A stretch of DNA of 45,262 nucleotides from assembly GCA_014874485.1 (NCBI GenBank), contig JADBJK010000064.1:1-45262 (forward strand), given 5' to 3'. Numbering within the stretch: position 1 is the stretch's first letter; the number at the start of each line of letters is the position of its first letter. The notes under the pieces are model-generated. The model was not told the origin of the DNA. It was given only the letters and a program-made list of their open reading frames with translations, and did not search any database. A program made the position numbers and the translations under genes. This document shows positions 32,638-42,900 of this stretch, one piece after another. The DNA comes from Chloroflexota bacterium. GTDB lineage: Bacteria; Chloroflexota; Anaerolineae; DTLA01.

Positions 32638-33783
32638 CTACAGGCGCATCACGGTCCCGCAGTACTCACACTGCACGCTCTGCATGCCTTTGACGATGGG
32701 AACGGTCAGGGTAGCCCCGCAGCCGCTGCACTTCATGACCCGCGGCTCGGCAGGTTCGGCGGATTCGGCCAGTTGCTCCCCCGTCGCGTCGGGGACGCGG
32801 TCTTTGTCGGCGTCGCCGGTGATGATGCGGGTGATGATGCCCTGCCACTCCTCTGCGTCGCCGCGCAGGCTGAGCATGGCCTGAGCGTAGGGCGCAGGCG
32901 GGGATGTGAAGGTAACCCTGACAACCTGCTTCTTGAACAGGCCGCCAACGCGCTCTACCGCGACCTTCTCCACCGAACCGATGGGGGCCTCCAGCAGCAG
33001 TTCCCGCACGAGTTTCTTCTCGGTGAAGACGAGGAGTTTGCGCTTGGTTACGACTTCTTCCTTGCGCTCAAACAGGAAGCGGTGGTCGGTAATGAACAGC
33101 AGGCCCTTGATTTCGTCGTCCTTGCCGCGGAGCCACTCGGCCTGGGTCATGGCCACGGGCGCTTCTGCTGGCAGCAGGCGGAACGAGGCAGCGTCCAGTT
33201 CGTCCAGCATGGCCTCGGCGTCGGCGATGATCTTGTCGGCCTTGCGGATTCCCTCGGACGCCGACGATAGCATGCCCCGCAGCGTGGTCTCGGCGGCGCG
33301 GATTTCGCTTCGGAAGTTCTCCAGTCGGGCCGCGGCAGTGTCCACGCGCTCGGAGACCTGCGCGACGGGAAAACTCATGACGGAGCGGGCCGCGGCGATT
33401 TCCTCTTGCGCCCTGGCCATGGAGACGGCAAGGCGCTGGTACTCGCGCTCAATGGCCGCCGCAATCTGGGGCTTGAAGGCCGCCCAGTCGCCGGCCAGCC
33501 GTTCCAGTTCCTGCTCCAGGGTGGCATGGTACCGGAATCCCCGCGCCCGAATGCGCCGCAGCCTGTCGGGCAGGGCGGCGAGTTGCGCGGAGACCCTCTC
33601 CACCTCGGTGCGGATGCTGGCCATGCGGGCGTCGTCGTGGAGACCGGCGAGGTCGCGCTCCAGTCCCGCCTGCTTGCTGGCGAGCGCCTTTCGGACATCG
33701 GCCTCGCTGGCGCCGGCAGAGGCCGAGGCAGACAGGCCGGCGCTGCTCTTTCCACCGCCTTGCGAATCCTTCTCTACGGGCAT
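32638..33783 (-). CDS. Coiled-coil protein with PH/GRAM-like middle and C-terminal zinc ribbon
   Basis: 381 residues, no recognised family. Residues about 25-215 are helical and charged (RKALASKQAGLERDLAGLHD; AAARLENFRSEIRAAETTLR), probably coiled coil. Residues about 225-325 look like a PH/GRAM-type sheet (GLLFITDHRFLFERKEEVVT, LLLEAPIGSVEKVAVERVGG). The end is a zinc ribbon with Cys352, Cys355, Cys372 and Cys375. No signal peptide or membrane helix. It lies 27 bases after prfB and 68 before gyrA on the same strand, so it may be part of a ftsY-prfB-this-gyrA transcript. Confidence 0.75.
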   Translation of the reverse strand: MPVEKDSQGGGKSSAGLSASASAGASEADVRKALASKQAGLERDLAGLHDDARMASIRTEVERVSAQLAALPDRLRRIRARGFRYHATLEQELERLAGDWAAFKPQIAAAIEREYQRLAVSMARAQEEIAAARSVMSFPVAQVSERVDTAAARLENFRSEIRAAETTLRGMLSSASEGIRKADKIIADAEAMLDELDAASFRLLPAEAPVAMTQAEWLRGKDDEIKGLLFITDHRFLFERKEEVVTKRKLLVFTEKKLVRELLLEAPIGSVEKVAVERVGGLFKKQVVRVTFTSPPAPYAQAMLSLRGDAEEWQGIITRIITGDADKDRVPDATGEQLAESAEPAEPRVMKCSGCGATLTVPIVKGMQSVQCEYCGTVMRL

Positions 33784-33810
33784 TTCTGTCGTCCTTTCTG
33801 CCTAGACTGG

Positions 33811-34915
33811 CTAGGCGGGTTCCTGGATGCTCTGCTTCAGGTACGCAATCATGAGGTCGGTGATGTCGCCGTCCAGGACGGCATCCACGTTGCCGACCTC
33901 AACTTCGGTGCGATGGTCCTTGACCATGTGGTAGGGATGGAGCACGTAGGAGCGGATTTGATTGCCCCAGCCGGCCTCCACGTGCTTGCCTTTGAGGCGC
34001 GCCTGCTCTTCTTCGCGCTTCTGCATTTCCAGGTCCCACAGGCGCGCGCGAAGGATGCGCATGGCGACCTCTTTGTTCTGCACCTGCGAGCGCTCGTTCT
34101 GGCAGGAGACCACGATGCCGGTGGGGATGTGGGTGATGCGCACGGCGGTGGAGTTCTTCTGCACGTTCTGCCCGCCCGCCCCCGACGACCGGAAGACGTC
34201 AATGCGCAGGTCGTCCGGGTTGATTTCCACCTCCACGTCTTCCTCCAGGTCTGGCATGACCTCCACCAGGGCGAACGAGGTGTGCCGTCGGTGGGCCGCG
34301 TCAAAGGGCGAGAGGCGCACCAGTCGGTGAACGCCCCGCTCGGCCTTCAGGTAGCCGTAGGCGTAGTCGCCGGACACCAGCACCGTGGCGCTCTTGATGC
34401 CCGCCTCTTCGCCGTGCATGAGGTCCAGGACTTCGGTCTTGAACCCCTGCCGCTCGGCCCAGCGCAGGTACATGCGCAGCAGCATCTGCGCCCAGTCCTG
34501 GGAATCCGTCCCGCCCGCACCCGCGTGCACCGACAGGAGCGCGTCCGAGTGGTCGTATTCACCGGAGAACAGCAGCAGGAACTCCTTGCGCTCCAGGGTC
34601 TGGGCGAGGCGTTCGGCCTCCTCGGCTATCTGCTGCAAGGTGGTTTCATCTTCGTCTTCGGCGGCCAGGTCGTACAGGCCCAGCAGGTCGGCGGCGTGGG
34701 ATTCGGCGTAGCGCCACCAGGCGACCTCCTCGCGCAAGTCGTTCAGGCGCTGCATCTTCTTCCGGGCCACCGTGGGGTCGTCCCAGAAGTCCGGCGCTTC
34801 GGATTCCTTGGTCAGCCGGTCAATCTCCTTTTCCTTGCCTGGGATGTCAAAGACGCTCCATGAGTTCATGGATGCGCTGGGACATGTCGTTCAGTTTGGA
34901 TTTCAGGTCTTCCAT
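33811..34915 (-). CDS. prfB: Peptide chain release factor 2 with programmed +1 frameshift
   Basis: RF2 recognises UGA and UAA stop codons. The first frame starts at ATG 34915 ([20 protein letters not shown] and on) and meets an in-frame TGA at codon 23 (34849-34847). A +1 slip on CTTTGAC continues into [12 protein letters not shown], giving a 367-residue protein, close to the usual length. The stop-recognition tripeptide SPF is at about 202-204 and the catalytic GGQ at about 247-249, in [14 protein letters not shown]. Expression is autoregulated: low RF2 slows reading of the UGA and favours the shift. It is downstream of ftsY by 56 bases. Confidence 0.95.
34846..34859 (-). promoter_or_regulatory. 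RF2 programmed frameshift site
   Basis: On the minus strand GGAG (34859-34856), CGT, then CTTTGAC (34852-34846). The Shine-Dalgarno-like GGAG three bases before CTT, the slippery CTT and the poor-context UGA-C are the standard RF2 autoregulatory arrangement. Confidence 0.93.
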
Positions 34916-34971
34916 CGTTTCACTCACTCCTCATGCGCGCCGAGGGTGTCGCCCCTCGGCGGTCAAGTCTG

Positions 34972-35880
34972 CTATTCGGCGAACAGGCCGTCCACGAAAC
35001 GCCGCGGGTCAAAGATGGCGAAGTCATCGGGCTTCTCGCCGAGGCCCACGAACCGCACGGGCAGCCCCAGTTCCTTGGCGATGCTGAGAACGACGCCGCC
35101 CTTGGCCGTGCCGTCCAGTTTGGCCACGATGACGCCGGTAACGTCCACGGCCTCCTTGAAGTGCTTGGCCTGGGCCAGGGCGTTCTGGCCGGTGGTGGCG
35201 TCCAGCACCAGAAGCGTCTCGTGGGGGGCCTGGTGCACCTGTTTGGCCGCCACGTTGCGTATCTTGCGCAGTTCGTCCATCAGGTTGTGCTTGGTGTGGA
35301 GCCGCCCCGCGGTGTCCACGATGAGCATGTCGGCCCCACGGGAGCGGCAGGCCTGGATGGCGTCAAACACCACGGCGCCCGGGTCACTGCCGGGCTGCTG
35401 CGCGATAACCTCCACACCGATGCGCTGCCCCCAGACCTTGAGTTGGTCAATGGCCGCAGCGCGGAACGTGTCGGCTGCCGCCAGCACCACCTTGCGCCCC
35501 TGCCGCTGGTAATGCCGGGCGAGTTTCGCAATGCTGGTCGTCTTGCCCGAACCGTTGACGCCCACGATGAGGATCACCGTGAGCAGGCGGCCGCCGTCGT
35601 CCAGGGGCGACGGGGCGCTCAGGCACCGGACCATCTCCTCCTTGAGCAGGCGCAGAACGTCCTGGCGCGACCGTGCGCCTTGCCCCTTGGCCTGCGAGTG
35701 CACGCGCGCCAGCAACTCCGACGTCGTGGGGAGGCCCACGTCGGCTTGAATCAGCAAGCCTTCCAGTTCGTCCCACAAGTCGGCGGTGATTTCGCCCCCG
35801 CGCAGCAGCGCACCAACACGGGTGAAGATGCTCTGTCGGGTCTTGGCTAACCCTTGCGTCCACAGCGTTTCGCCGGCCAC
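34972..35880 (-). CDS. ftsY: FtsY, signal recognition particle receptor
   Basis: A 302-residue SRP GTPase that docks ribosome-SRP complexes at the membrane. The N domain helices are followed by the G domain: GVNGSGKTT (107-115), [17 protein letters not shown] (189-196), [10 protein letters not shown] (253-262) and [11 protein letters not shown]. There is no acidic A domain; membrane contact must be through the short N-terminal helix. The start is GTG 35880 with GGAGG upstream; the open frame continues upstream to 35964 but crosses the promoter. It is the first gene of the minus-strand run ftsY-prfB-unknown-gyrA. Confidence 0.93.
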   Translation of the reverse strand: MAGETLWTQGLAKTRQSIFTRVGALLRGGEITADLWDELEGLLIQADVGLPTTSELLARVHSQAKGQGARSRQDVLRLLKEEMVRCLSAPSPLDDGGRLLTVILIVGVNGSGKTTSIAKLARHYQRQGRKVVLAAADTFRAAAIDQLKVWGQRIGVEVIAQQPGSDPGAVVFDAIQACRSRGADMLIVDTAGRLHTKHNLMDELRKIRNVAAKQVHQAPHETLLVLDATTGQNALAQAKHFKEAVDVTGVIVAKLDGTAKGGVVLSIAKELGLPVRFVGLGEKPDDFAIFDPRRFVDGLFAE

Positions 35881-35913
35881 ACAAACCTCCGAGACCGATG
35901 TCTTTCCACAAAC

Positions 35914-35941
35914 ATTATACGGCAATCGGGTTGGCTGGCAA
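35914..35941 (-). promoter_or_regulatory. Promoter of ftsY
   Basis: TTGCCA (35941-35936), a 16-base spacer, TATAAT (35919-35914) on the minus strand. The start would be near 35907, leaving about 27 leader bases. Confidence 0.65.
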
Positions 35942-35976
35942 AGTCTGGGAAGGTAGTGCTTCACCGCAGAGAAAAT

Positions 35977-36238
35977 CGCCTGTTGTCATTGCGAGCGAAG
36001 CGCAGCAATCTCGCGTTCCATCTGTCATGCTGAGCGAAGCGAAGCATCTCGGTTGACGAGATTCTTGGGCGCTTCGCGCCTCAGTAGGGACAATTCATGA
36101 ATTGTCCCTACGGGCGCTGTCAAGAATCCCTGTGGCAAAGTGCACGTGCGACGCACCTCCAAGGTACGTCGCACGTGGGCCGACTAGGATGGCTTGGCTT
36201 CGCCCGCAATGACAACGAATAATCTTCTCTGTGGTCAA
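35977..36238. repeat. Modular intergenic palindromic repeat cluster, copy 4
   Basis: Between ftsY and the pseudo-receiver gene. It has TCATTGCGAGCGAAGCGCAG near 35984 and CTCGGTTGACGAGATTCTTG near 36047. A 28-bp palindrome at 36084-36111 has the same core as at 6041 and 26262. A slightly decayed 35-bp palindrome lies at 36143-36177, and the CTCTGTGGTCAAG tail is near 36223. Module order and tail match copies 1 and 2. Confidence 0.8.
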
Positions 36239-36251
36239 GCTGTAGGGGGCG

Positions 36252-36662
36252 CTACAGAGCGGAATCGGACAGCCGGAGGACGTGGAAGGGGTCCACAGCG
36301 CAGGCGGCGCGCTGGCGTCGCAGGAGGGCGCGAATCCGGGCCTGTAGTTCGCCGGGGTCGGTGCTCGGGGAGACCACCAAGTCCGCTCCCGCGCGCAGGC
36401 CCTCCACGACGGTTCGGCTTGATTCATCGTGGGCCAAGAGGACGATGGGGGCGTTTGTATGGGCGCGGGCCGCCGTACAGGCCTTCAGGGCGTCCCGCTT
36501 GCAGCCGGCGATGAAAACCACCTCGTCGTCTTGGGAAATCTGGTCGGCATCTGCCACCTCTCGCACAGCGAAGGCAGGGAGCAAGGATTCGGCCACTCCT
36601 GGTGTCGCCGAGTCGGGCGGTGTGAGCAGACAAATCGTGGCAATGGGCGATGACACGGGCAT
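36252..36662 (-). CDS. Pseudo-receiver (response-regulator-like) protein
   Basis: A 136-residue stand-alone receiver-like domain. The second half is clear: APIVLLAHDESSRTVVEGLR, AGADLVVSPSTDPGELQARI, RALLRR, as at the end of a CheY-like fold. The phosphoacceptor is missing: the strand that normally carries the Asp reads DDEVVFIAGC, and the conserved Lys of the 'KP' motif is replaced (VSPST). It is probably not phosphorylated and may act as a protein-binding module. GAGGATA precedes the ATG, and a TATAAT (36691-36686) lies about 25 bases upstream with no good -35. No kinase gene is adjacent. Confidence 0.65.
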   Translation of the reverse strand: MPVSSPIATICLLTPPDSATPGVAESLLPAFAVREVADADQISQDDEVVFIAGCKRDALKACTAARAHTNAPIVLLAHDESSRTVVEGLRAGADLVVSPSTDPGELQARIRALLRRQRAACAVDPFHVLRLSDSAL

Positions 36663-36948
36663 TATCCTCGTAGGAGTTCGGTACCATTATACGCGAAGCC
36701 GCTTGTCTTTCGGTTAGATTCCGGTTGGAGAATAATTTGAAAATGGTTAGAGTTTGTCCAAGAAGGCCCAAACCTATAGACAGGGCCACCTGTTCTGCTT
36801 ACAATGGATGTATAAGGTAGGATTGCGGAGACCACTGATCCCCCCCAAGGAACAGAGGTGGTTCGGTTTGTGTTGTGTAGCACTTGCTCACAGGCCGGAC
36901 TTCCCCAGACACAAATGTATGCCTGTCAATGCATGAGGAGGAGACGGC

Positions 36949-39900
36949 ATGGTAAGCAAGAAGCGCCACATTTCCAGGGGAGTTCTTTTGTTTGTTGTGC
37001 TCGCGGCCATTGCGGCGATTACTGTGCCGATTGCCTTGCGGGCGTCCACGGCTAGCCCCACGGGCACCAAGACTGGCCAGTCGCTGTACGTGGATTGCCT
37101 GGGCGGGAACTACTGGACGGGCACCTTCAATGCGCTCATAGACGGCGCGGCCAGCGAGGTCTATTGCATTGATACCAACCACAGCATCTGTTACAACCAG
37201 ACCTATCAGCAGGGGCCCAATCTGGTAGATGGACGCGTTGTGTGGATTCTCAACAACTTCTACCCGACGGTCCCAGGCCAGCCGAGCGATTTGTCCACGA
37301 GCAAAGATCGGGCGTCGGCCGTCCAGTTGGCGATCTGGTATTTCACGGACGGGTGCAGCTTCCCCGACACCGGCAACGGGACTATCAAGGGTGAGGCATG
37401 GGACATCATTGAGGCCGCGCAGAATCAGTCGGTCCCTCATACGCCTACTACCCTGACCCTGACGCCTACCTCTGCGACGAACTACCTTCCTCAGGCCACT
37501 ACGCACACCATTACGGCTGAACTGAAAGACGAGTCCGGCGGATTGATGGATGGCTATGTCGTAACGTTTACGGTCAAACGCGACGGTGCTACCATAGATG
37601 GCGGCTCGGCCACGACGGGCTCCGCAGGCACGGGCAAAGCATCCTTCACCTACACGAACCCAGGCGGATCGGGCCAGGATACGATCACGGCCGAGGTGTC
37701 CTACACCATCCCCGCGGGCCTCAACTGGTTCCGCGAAGGATGCCAGCGGCTGATCATGGCGAAGCAGACGCCAGGAAAAGTAACCGCGCAGGCGACCAAG
37801 AACTGGTGGGATCGCAGCTCGCTGGTCTTCATTGACCAGGGCAAGGATTGCGAAGTGGTTTGGGCTACGATCAAGAACGATGGCAGCGGCGACATGCTGT
37901 CGTCCACGCAGTGGAAGCTGTACTACTCAGCGTCCGGCGACCCGAAGAGCGGGACAGTCGCCGCCAGCGGTACGCTGGGGCCTCTGGCCTCCGGGCAGTC
38001 CACGACCATCACGGTGCCGGTTTCCCAGGCTGGCAACTACATCTTCTGGGCCGCGCAGGTTCCAGGCCATCCCGGGACGGGCGTGTTGTGGTCGCAGCAG
38101 ATTGTGTTCGTAATCTGCCCGCCGTGCAACGTAGAAGTTACCATCAACGGTGGGGAGTTGAACTGCAATGTCTCCTCTGTTTTGATCACGGCAAACGTTA
38201 CGGGCGGCACTGCACCGTTCACCTATACCTGGTACAAGGATGGCGCGGTGATTCCAGGGGCCAGCGGCAGCACCTATACCGCGACGAGCGCAGGTACCTA
38301 CAAAGTCAAGGTAGTGGACCAGTACGGCTGCGAGGACATGTCCAATGAGGGTCAGGTAACCTCCGTGCCGAACCCGGACGTGAGCGTAACGCCGACGAGC
38401 GGGACGCTTACGTGCACGGTGCGGCAGTTGCTGCTGACGGCAAGCGTAACGGGTGGCAAATCTCCGTTCACGTACCAGTGGTACAAGAACGGGGTTGCGA
38501 TTGCCGGTGCCACGGGCAGCACGTACACGGTGAAGTCGGCGGGGACGTACAAGGTTGTGGTGAAGGACGCGAACAACTGCACGGATGCCTCCAACCTTGT
38601 GGAGATCGGGTACGACTACGGGGTGCAGGTTTCGGGTCACAAGTACGATGCGGACACGATGGAGCCGATTGCGGGGTGGAACATCTACATTCGCAAGACG
38701 GTGGGTGGCGCGAACCTGTACAGCACGACGACGGATGCGAACGGGTACTACTCGTTCAGCGGGATCACGGAGTGCAACCAGGCGCTGTGGGTGGTGGAGG
38801 AACAGCGTACTGGGTGGCAGTATGTGTCGTACTACTACAAGGAGATCAACCTGACGTGTCCGCCGAGCGGGACTGTGGCGGGGCAGGGGGTTGAGCCGGA
38901 TCGTTTGGATCCGAACTGTCCGCCAGCGCAGTGCAGTTGGACGGTGGACTTCAAGAACCGGCGGGTTTGTCCGACGGTGAGCGTAACGCCGACGAGTGGG
39001 GAGTTGAACTGCAATGTGGCGTCGGTGTTGCTGACGGCGAATGTAACGGGCGGGGTTGGGCCGTTTACGTACCAGTGGTACAAGAACGGCGTGGCGATCA
39101 GCGGTGCGACAAGCAGCACGTACTTGGCGACGAGCGCGGGGACGTACTATGTTCGGGTTGGGGATGGTCCGTACTGCGACGTGAAATCCAACGACTCGGT
39201 GGTAACCTCTGTGCCTGACCCGGACGTGAGCGTAACGCCGACGGGTGGGGAGTTGAACTGCAACGTCTCCTCTGTGCTGCTGACCGCCAGCGTGAGCGGT
39301 GGTGAAGGGCCGTTCGCGTACCAGTGGTACAAGAACGGGGCTGCCATCACGGGTGCGACGTCCAGCACGTACAGCGCCACGAGCGCGGGCGTGTACAAGG
39401 TGGTGGTTACGGACCACAACGGGTGCACGGACACGTCCAACGAGGTAACGGTAACCTCTGTGCCTGACCCGGACGTGAGCGTAACGCCGACGTCGGGTGA
39501 ACTGAACTGCAACGTGAGTTCGGTGCTGCTCACCGCATCCGTCAGTGGTGGTGAAGGGCCGTTCGCGTACCAGTGGTACAAGAACGGGGCTGCCATCACG
39601 GGTGCGACGTCCAACACGTACAGCGCCACGAGCGCGGGCGTGTACAAGGTGGTGGTTACAGACCACAACGGGTGCACGGACACGTCCAACGAGGTAACGG
39701 TAACCTCTGTGCCTGACCCGGACGTGAGCGTAACGCCGACGGGTGGGGAGTTGAACTGCAACGTCTCCTCTGTGCTGCTGACCGCCAGCGTGAGCGGTGG
39801 TGAAGGGCCGTTCGCGTACCAGTGGTACAAGAACGGGGCTGCCATCACGGGTGCGACGTCCAGCACGTACAGCGCCACGAGCGCGGGCGTGTACAAGGTG

Positions 39901-42900
39901 GTGGTTACGGACCACAACGGGTGCACGGACACGTCCAACGAGGTAACGGTAACCTCTGTGCCTGACCCGGACGTGAGCGTAACGCCGACGTCGGGTGAAC
40001 TGAACTGCAACGTGAGTTCGGTGCTGCTCACCGCATCCGTCAGTGGTGGTGAAGGGCCGTTCACGTACCAGTGGTACAAGAACGGGGCTGCCATCACGGG
40101 TGCGACGTCCAACACGTACAGCGCCACGAGCGCGGGCGTGTACAAGGTGGTGGTAACGGACCACAACGGGTGCACGGACACGTCCAACGAGGTAACGGTA
40201 ACCTCTGTGCCTGACCCGGACGTGAGCGTAACGCCGACGGGTGGGGAGTTGAACTGCAACGTCTCCTCTGTGCTGCTGACCGCCAGCGTGAGCGGTGGTG
40301 AAGGGCCGTTCGCGTACCAGTGGTACAAGGATGGGTCGGCCCTCACCGGCGCCACGAGCAGCACGTACAGTGCGACGTCGGCGGGCGTGTACAAGGTGGT
40401 GGTAACGGACCACAACGGGTGCACGGACACGTCCAACGAGGTAACGGTAACCTCTGTGCCTGACCCGGACGTGAGCGTAACGCCGACGTCGGGTGAACTG
40501 AACTGCAACGTGAGTTCGGTGCTGCTCACCGCATCCGTCAGTGGTGGTGAAGGGCCGTTCGCGTACCAGTGGTACAAGAACGGGGCTGCCATCACGGGTG
40601 CGACGTCCAGCACGTACAGCGCCACGAGCGCGGGCGTGTACAAGGTGGTGGTTACAGACCACAACGGGTGCGCGGACACGTCCAACGAGGTAACGGTAAC
40701 CTCTGTGCCGGACCCGGACGTGAGCGTAACGCCGACGGGTGGGGAGTTGAACTGCAACGTGAGTTCGGTGCTGCTCACCGCATCCGTCAGTGGTGGTGAA
40801 GGGCCGTTCACGTACCAGTGGTACAAGAACGGGGCTGCCATCACGGGTGCGACGTCCAACACGTACAGCGCCACGAGCGCGGGCGTGTACAAGGTGGTGG
40901 TTACCGACCACAACGGGTGCGCGGACACGTCCAACGAGGTAACGGTAACCTCTGTGCCTGACCCGGACGTGAGCGTAACGCCGACGAGTGGGGAGTTGAA
41001 CTGCAACGTGAGTTCGGTTCTCCTCACGGCGAGCGTGAGCGGAGGCGAATCGCCGTTCACGTACCAGTGGTACAAGGACGGGGTCGCCATCACAGGTGCC
41101 ACGTCCAGCACGTACAGCGCCACGAGCGCGGGCGTGTACAAGGTGGTGGTTACAGACCACAACGGGTGCACGGACACGTCCAACGAGGTAACGGTAACCT
41201 CGGTGCCTGACCCGGACGTGAGCGTAACGCCGACGTCGGGTGAACTGAACTGCAACGTGAGTTCGGTGCTGCTCACCGCATCCGTCAGTGGTGGTGAAGG
41301 GCCGTTCGCGTACCAGTGGTACAAGAACGGGGCTGCCATCACGGGTGCGACGTCCAGCACGTACAGCGCCACGAGCGCGGGCGTGTACAAGGTGGTGGTT
41401 ACAGACCACAACGGGTGCGCGGACACGTCCAACGAGGTAACGGTAACCTCGGTGCCGGACCCGGACGTGAGCGTAACGCCGACGAGTGGGGAGTTGAACT
41501 GCAACGTGAGTTCGGTTCTCCTCACGGCGAGCGTGAGCGGAGGCGAATCGCCGTTCACGTACCAGTGGTACAAGGACGGGGTCGCCATCACGGGTGCGAC
41601 GTCCAGCACGTACAGCGCCACGAGCGCGGGCGTGTACAAGGTGGTGGTTACAGACCACAACGGGTGCACGGACACGTCCAACGAGGTAACGGTAACCTCG
41701 GTGCCTGACCCGGACGTGAGCGTAACGCCGACGTCGGGTGAACTGAACTGCAACGTGAGTTCGGTGCTGCTCACCGCATCCGTCAGTGGTGGTGAAGGGC
41801 CGTTCGCGTACCAGTGGTACAAGAACGGGGCTGCCATCACGGGTGCGACGTCCAACACGTACAGCGCCACGAGCGCGGGCGTGTACAAGGTGGTGGTTAC
41901 CGACCACAACGGGTGCACGGACACGTCCAACGAGGTAACGGTAACCTCGGTGCCTGACCCGGACGTGAGCGTAACGCCGACGGGTGGGGAGTTGAACTGC
42001 AACGTGAGTTCGGTGTTGCTCACGGCGTCTGTAACGGGTGGTGAGGCCAACTTCACGTACTTCTGGTACAAGAACGGCGTGCTGGTGGCGACTCATGGCC
42101 CGACGTCGCTGACAACGGACACGTACCTTGCGACCGCCGCCGCTACCTACCATGTGGTCGTGGCGGACAACAATCTGTGCGAAGATGCCTCCCAGCCGGT
42201 GCCGGTGGTGTACGTGCCCCCGCCGCAGATTGTGCTGACCAAGAGCGTGGACCAATGCGAGGGGACGGCCACTTTCACGGCAACGCTGGTCGCCGGCGGC
42301 GAACCTCCGCTATACTTCGCGTGGGACACCGACGGCGATGGTGTGTACAACGAGTTCCCGCGGCAGACGGTGATCACCATCAGTGGGTACGGAAAGTCCG
42401 GCGTGGTTGCGGTGCGCGTCTTTGACAACAACAACTGCATGGATCAGGCGAGCACAACCTACGCCATCAACGAGGAACTGGCCGTAGAGGCGGAGATCGT
42501 CTCGCTGCCCGACTGCACCGGCGAGGCGTGCTTCACAGCGACGGCCAGCGGTGGCACGGCTCCGTACACCTACGAGTGGGATCTGGACAACGACGGCCAG
42601 TACGATGACTTCACCGGCCAGAGCCCGTGCCGGGTGTTCCCCGATGCGGGTTCGTACACGGTGCGCGTCAAGGTTACGGACAGCAGCGGCTGCACGGCCT
42701 ACGATGTCCTGTCCTTTGAACTGCACGGGTGCGATGGCCAGTTGGACATTGACTTTGACGCAGATGTGGACGTCTGCGACCTGAACGCGACCTTCTTCCT
42801 GACGGTAACGAACACCGGCACATGCGGCAGTTTCCGGGACATCGTCATCACCATTGAGGCCGTTGAGGGTGCGGGCTACATCGCGGACATCCTGCCCTAT

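Noticed and set aside
39223-42210. CRISPR array
   Set aside because: The 249-bp units are in frame, encode Ig-like domains and have no unique spacers.
37927-42255. A 1442-codon open frame antisense to the surface-protein repeats (and a 974-codon one at 39147-42071)
   Set aside because: They are mirror images of the 249-bp repeats, which happen to lack stop codons on the other strand. The products are low-complexity, there is no start signal, and the sense frame has recognisable domains throughout.
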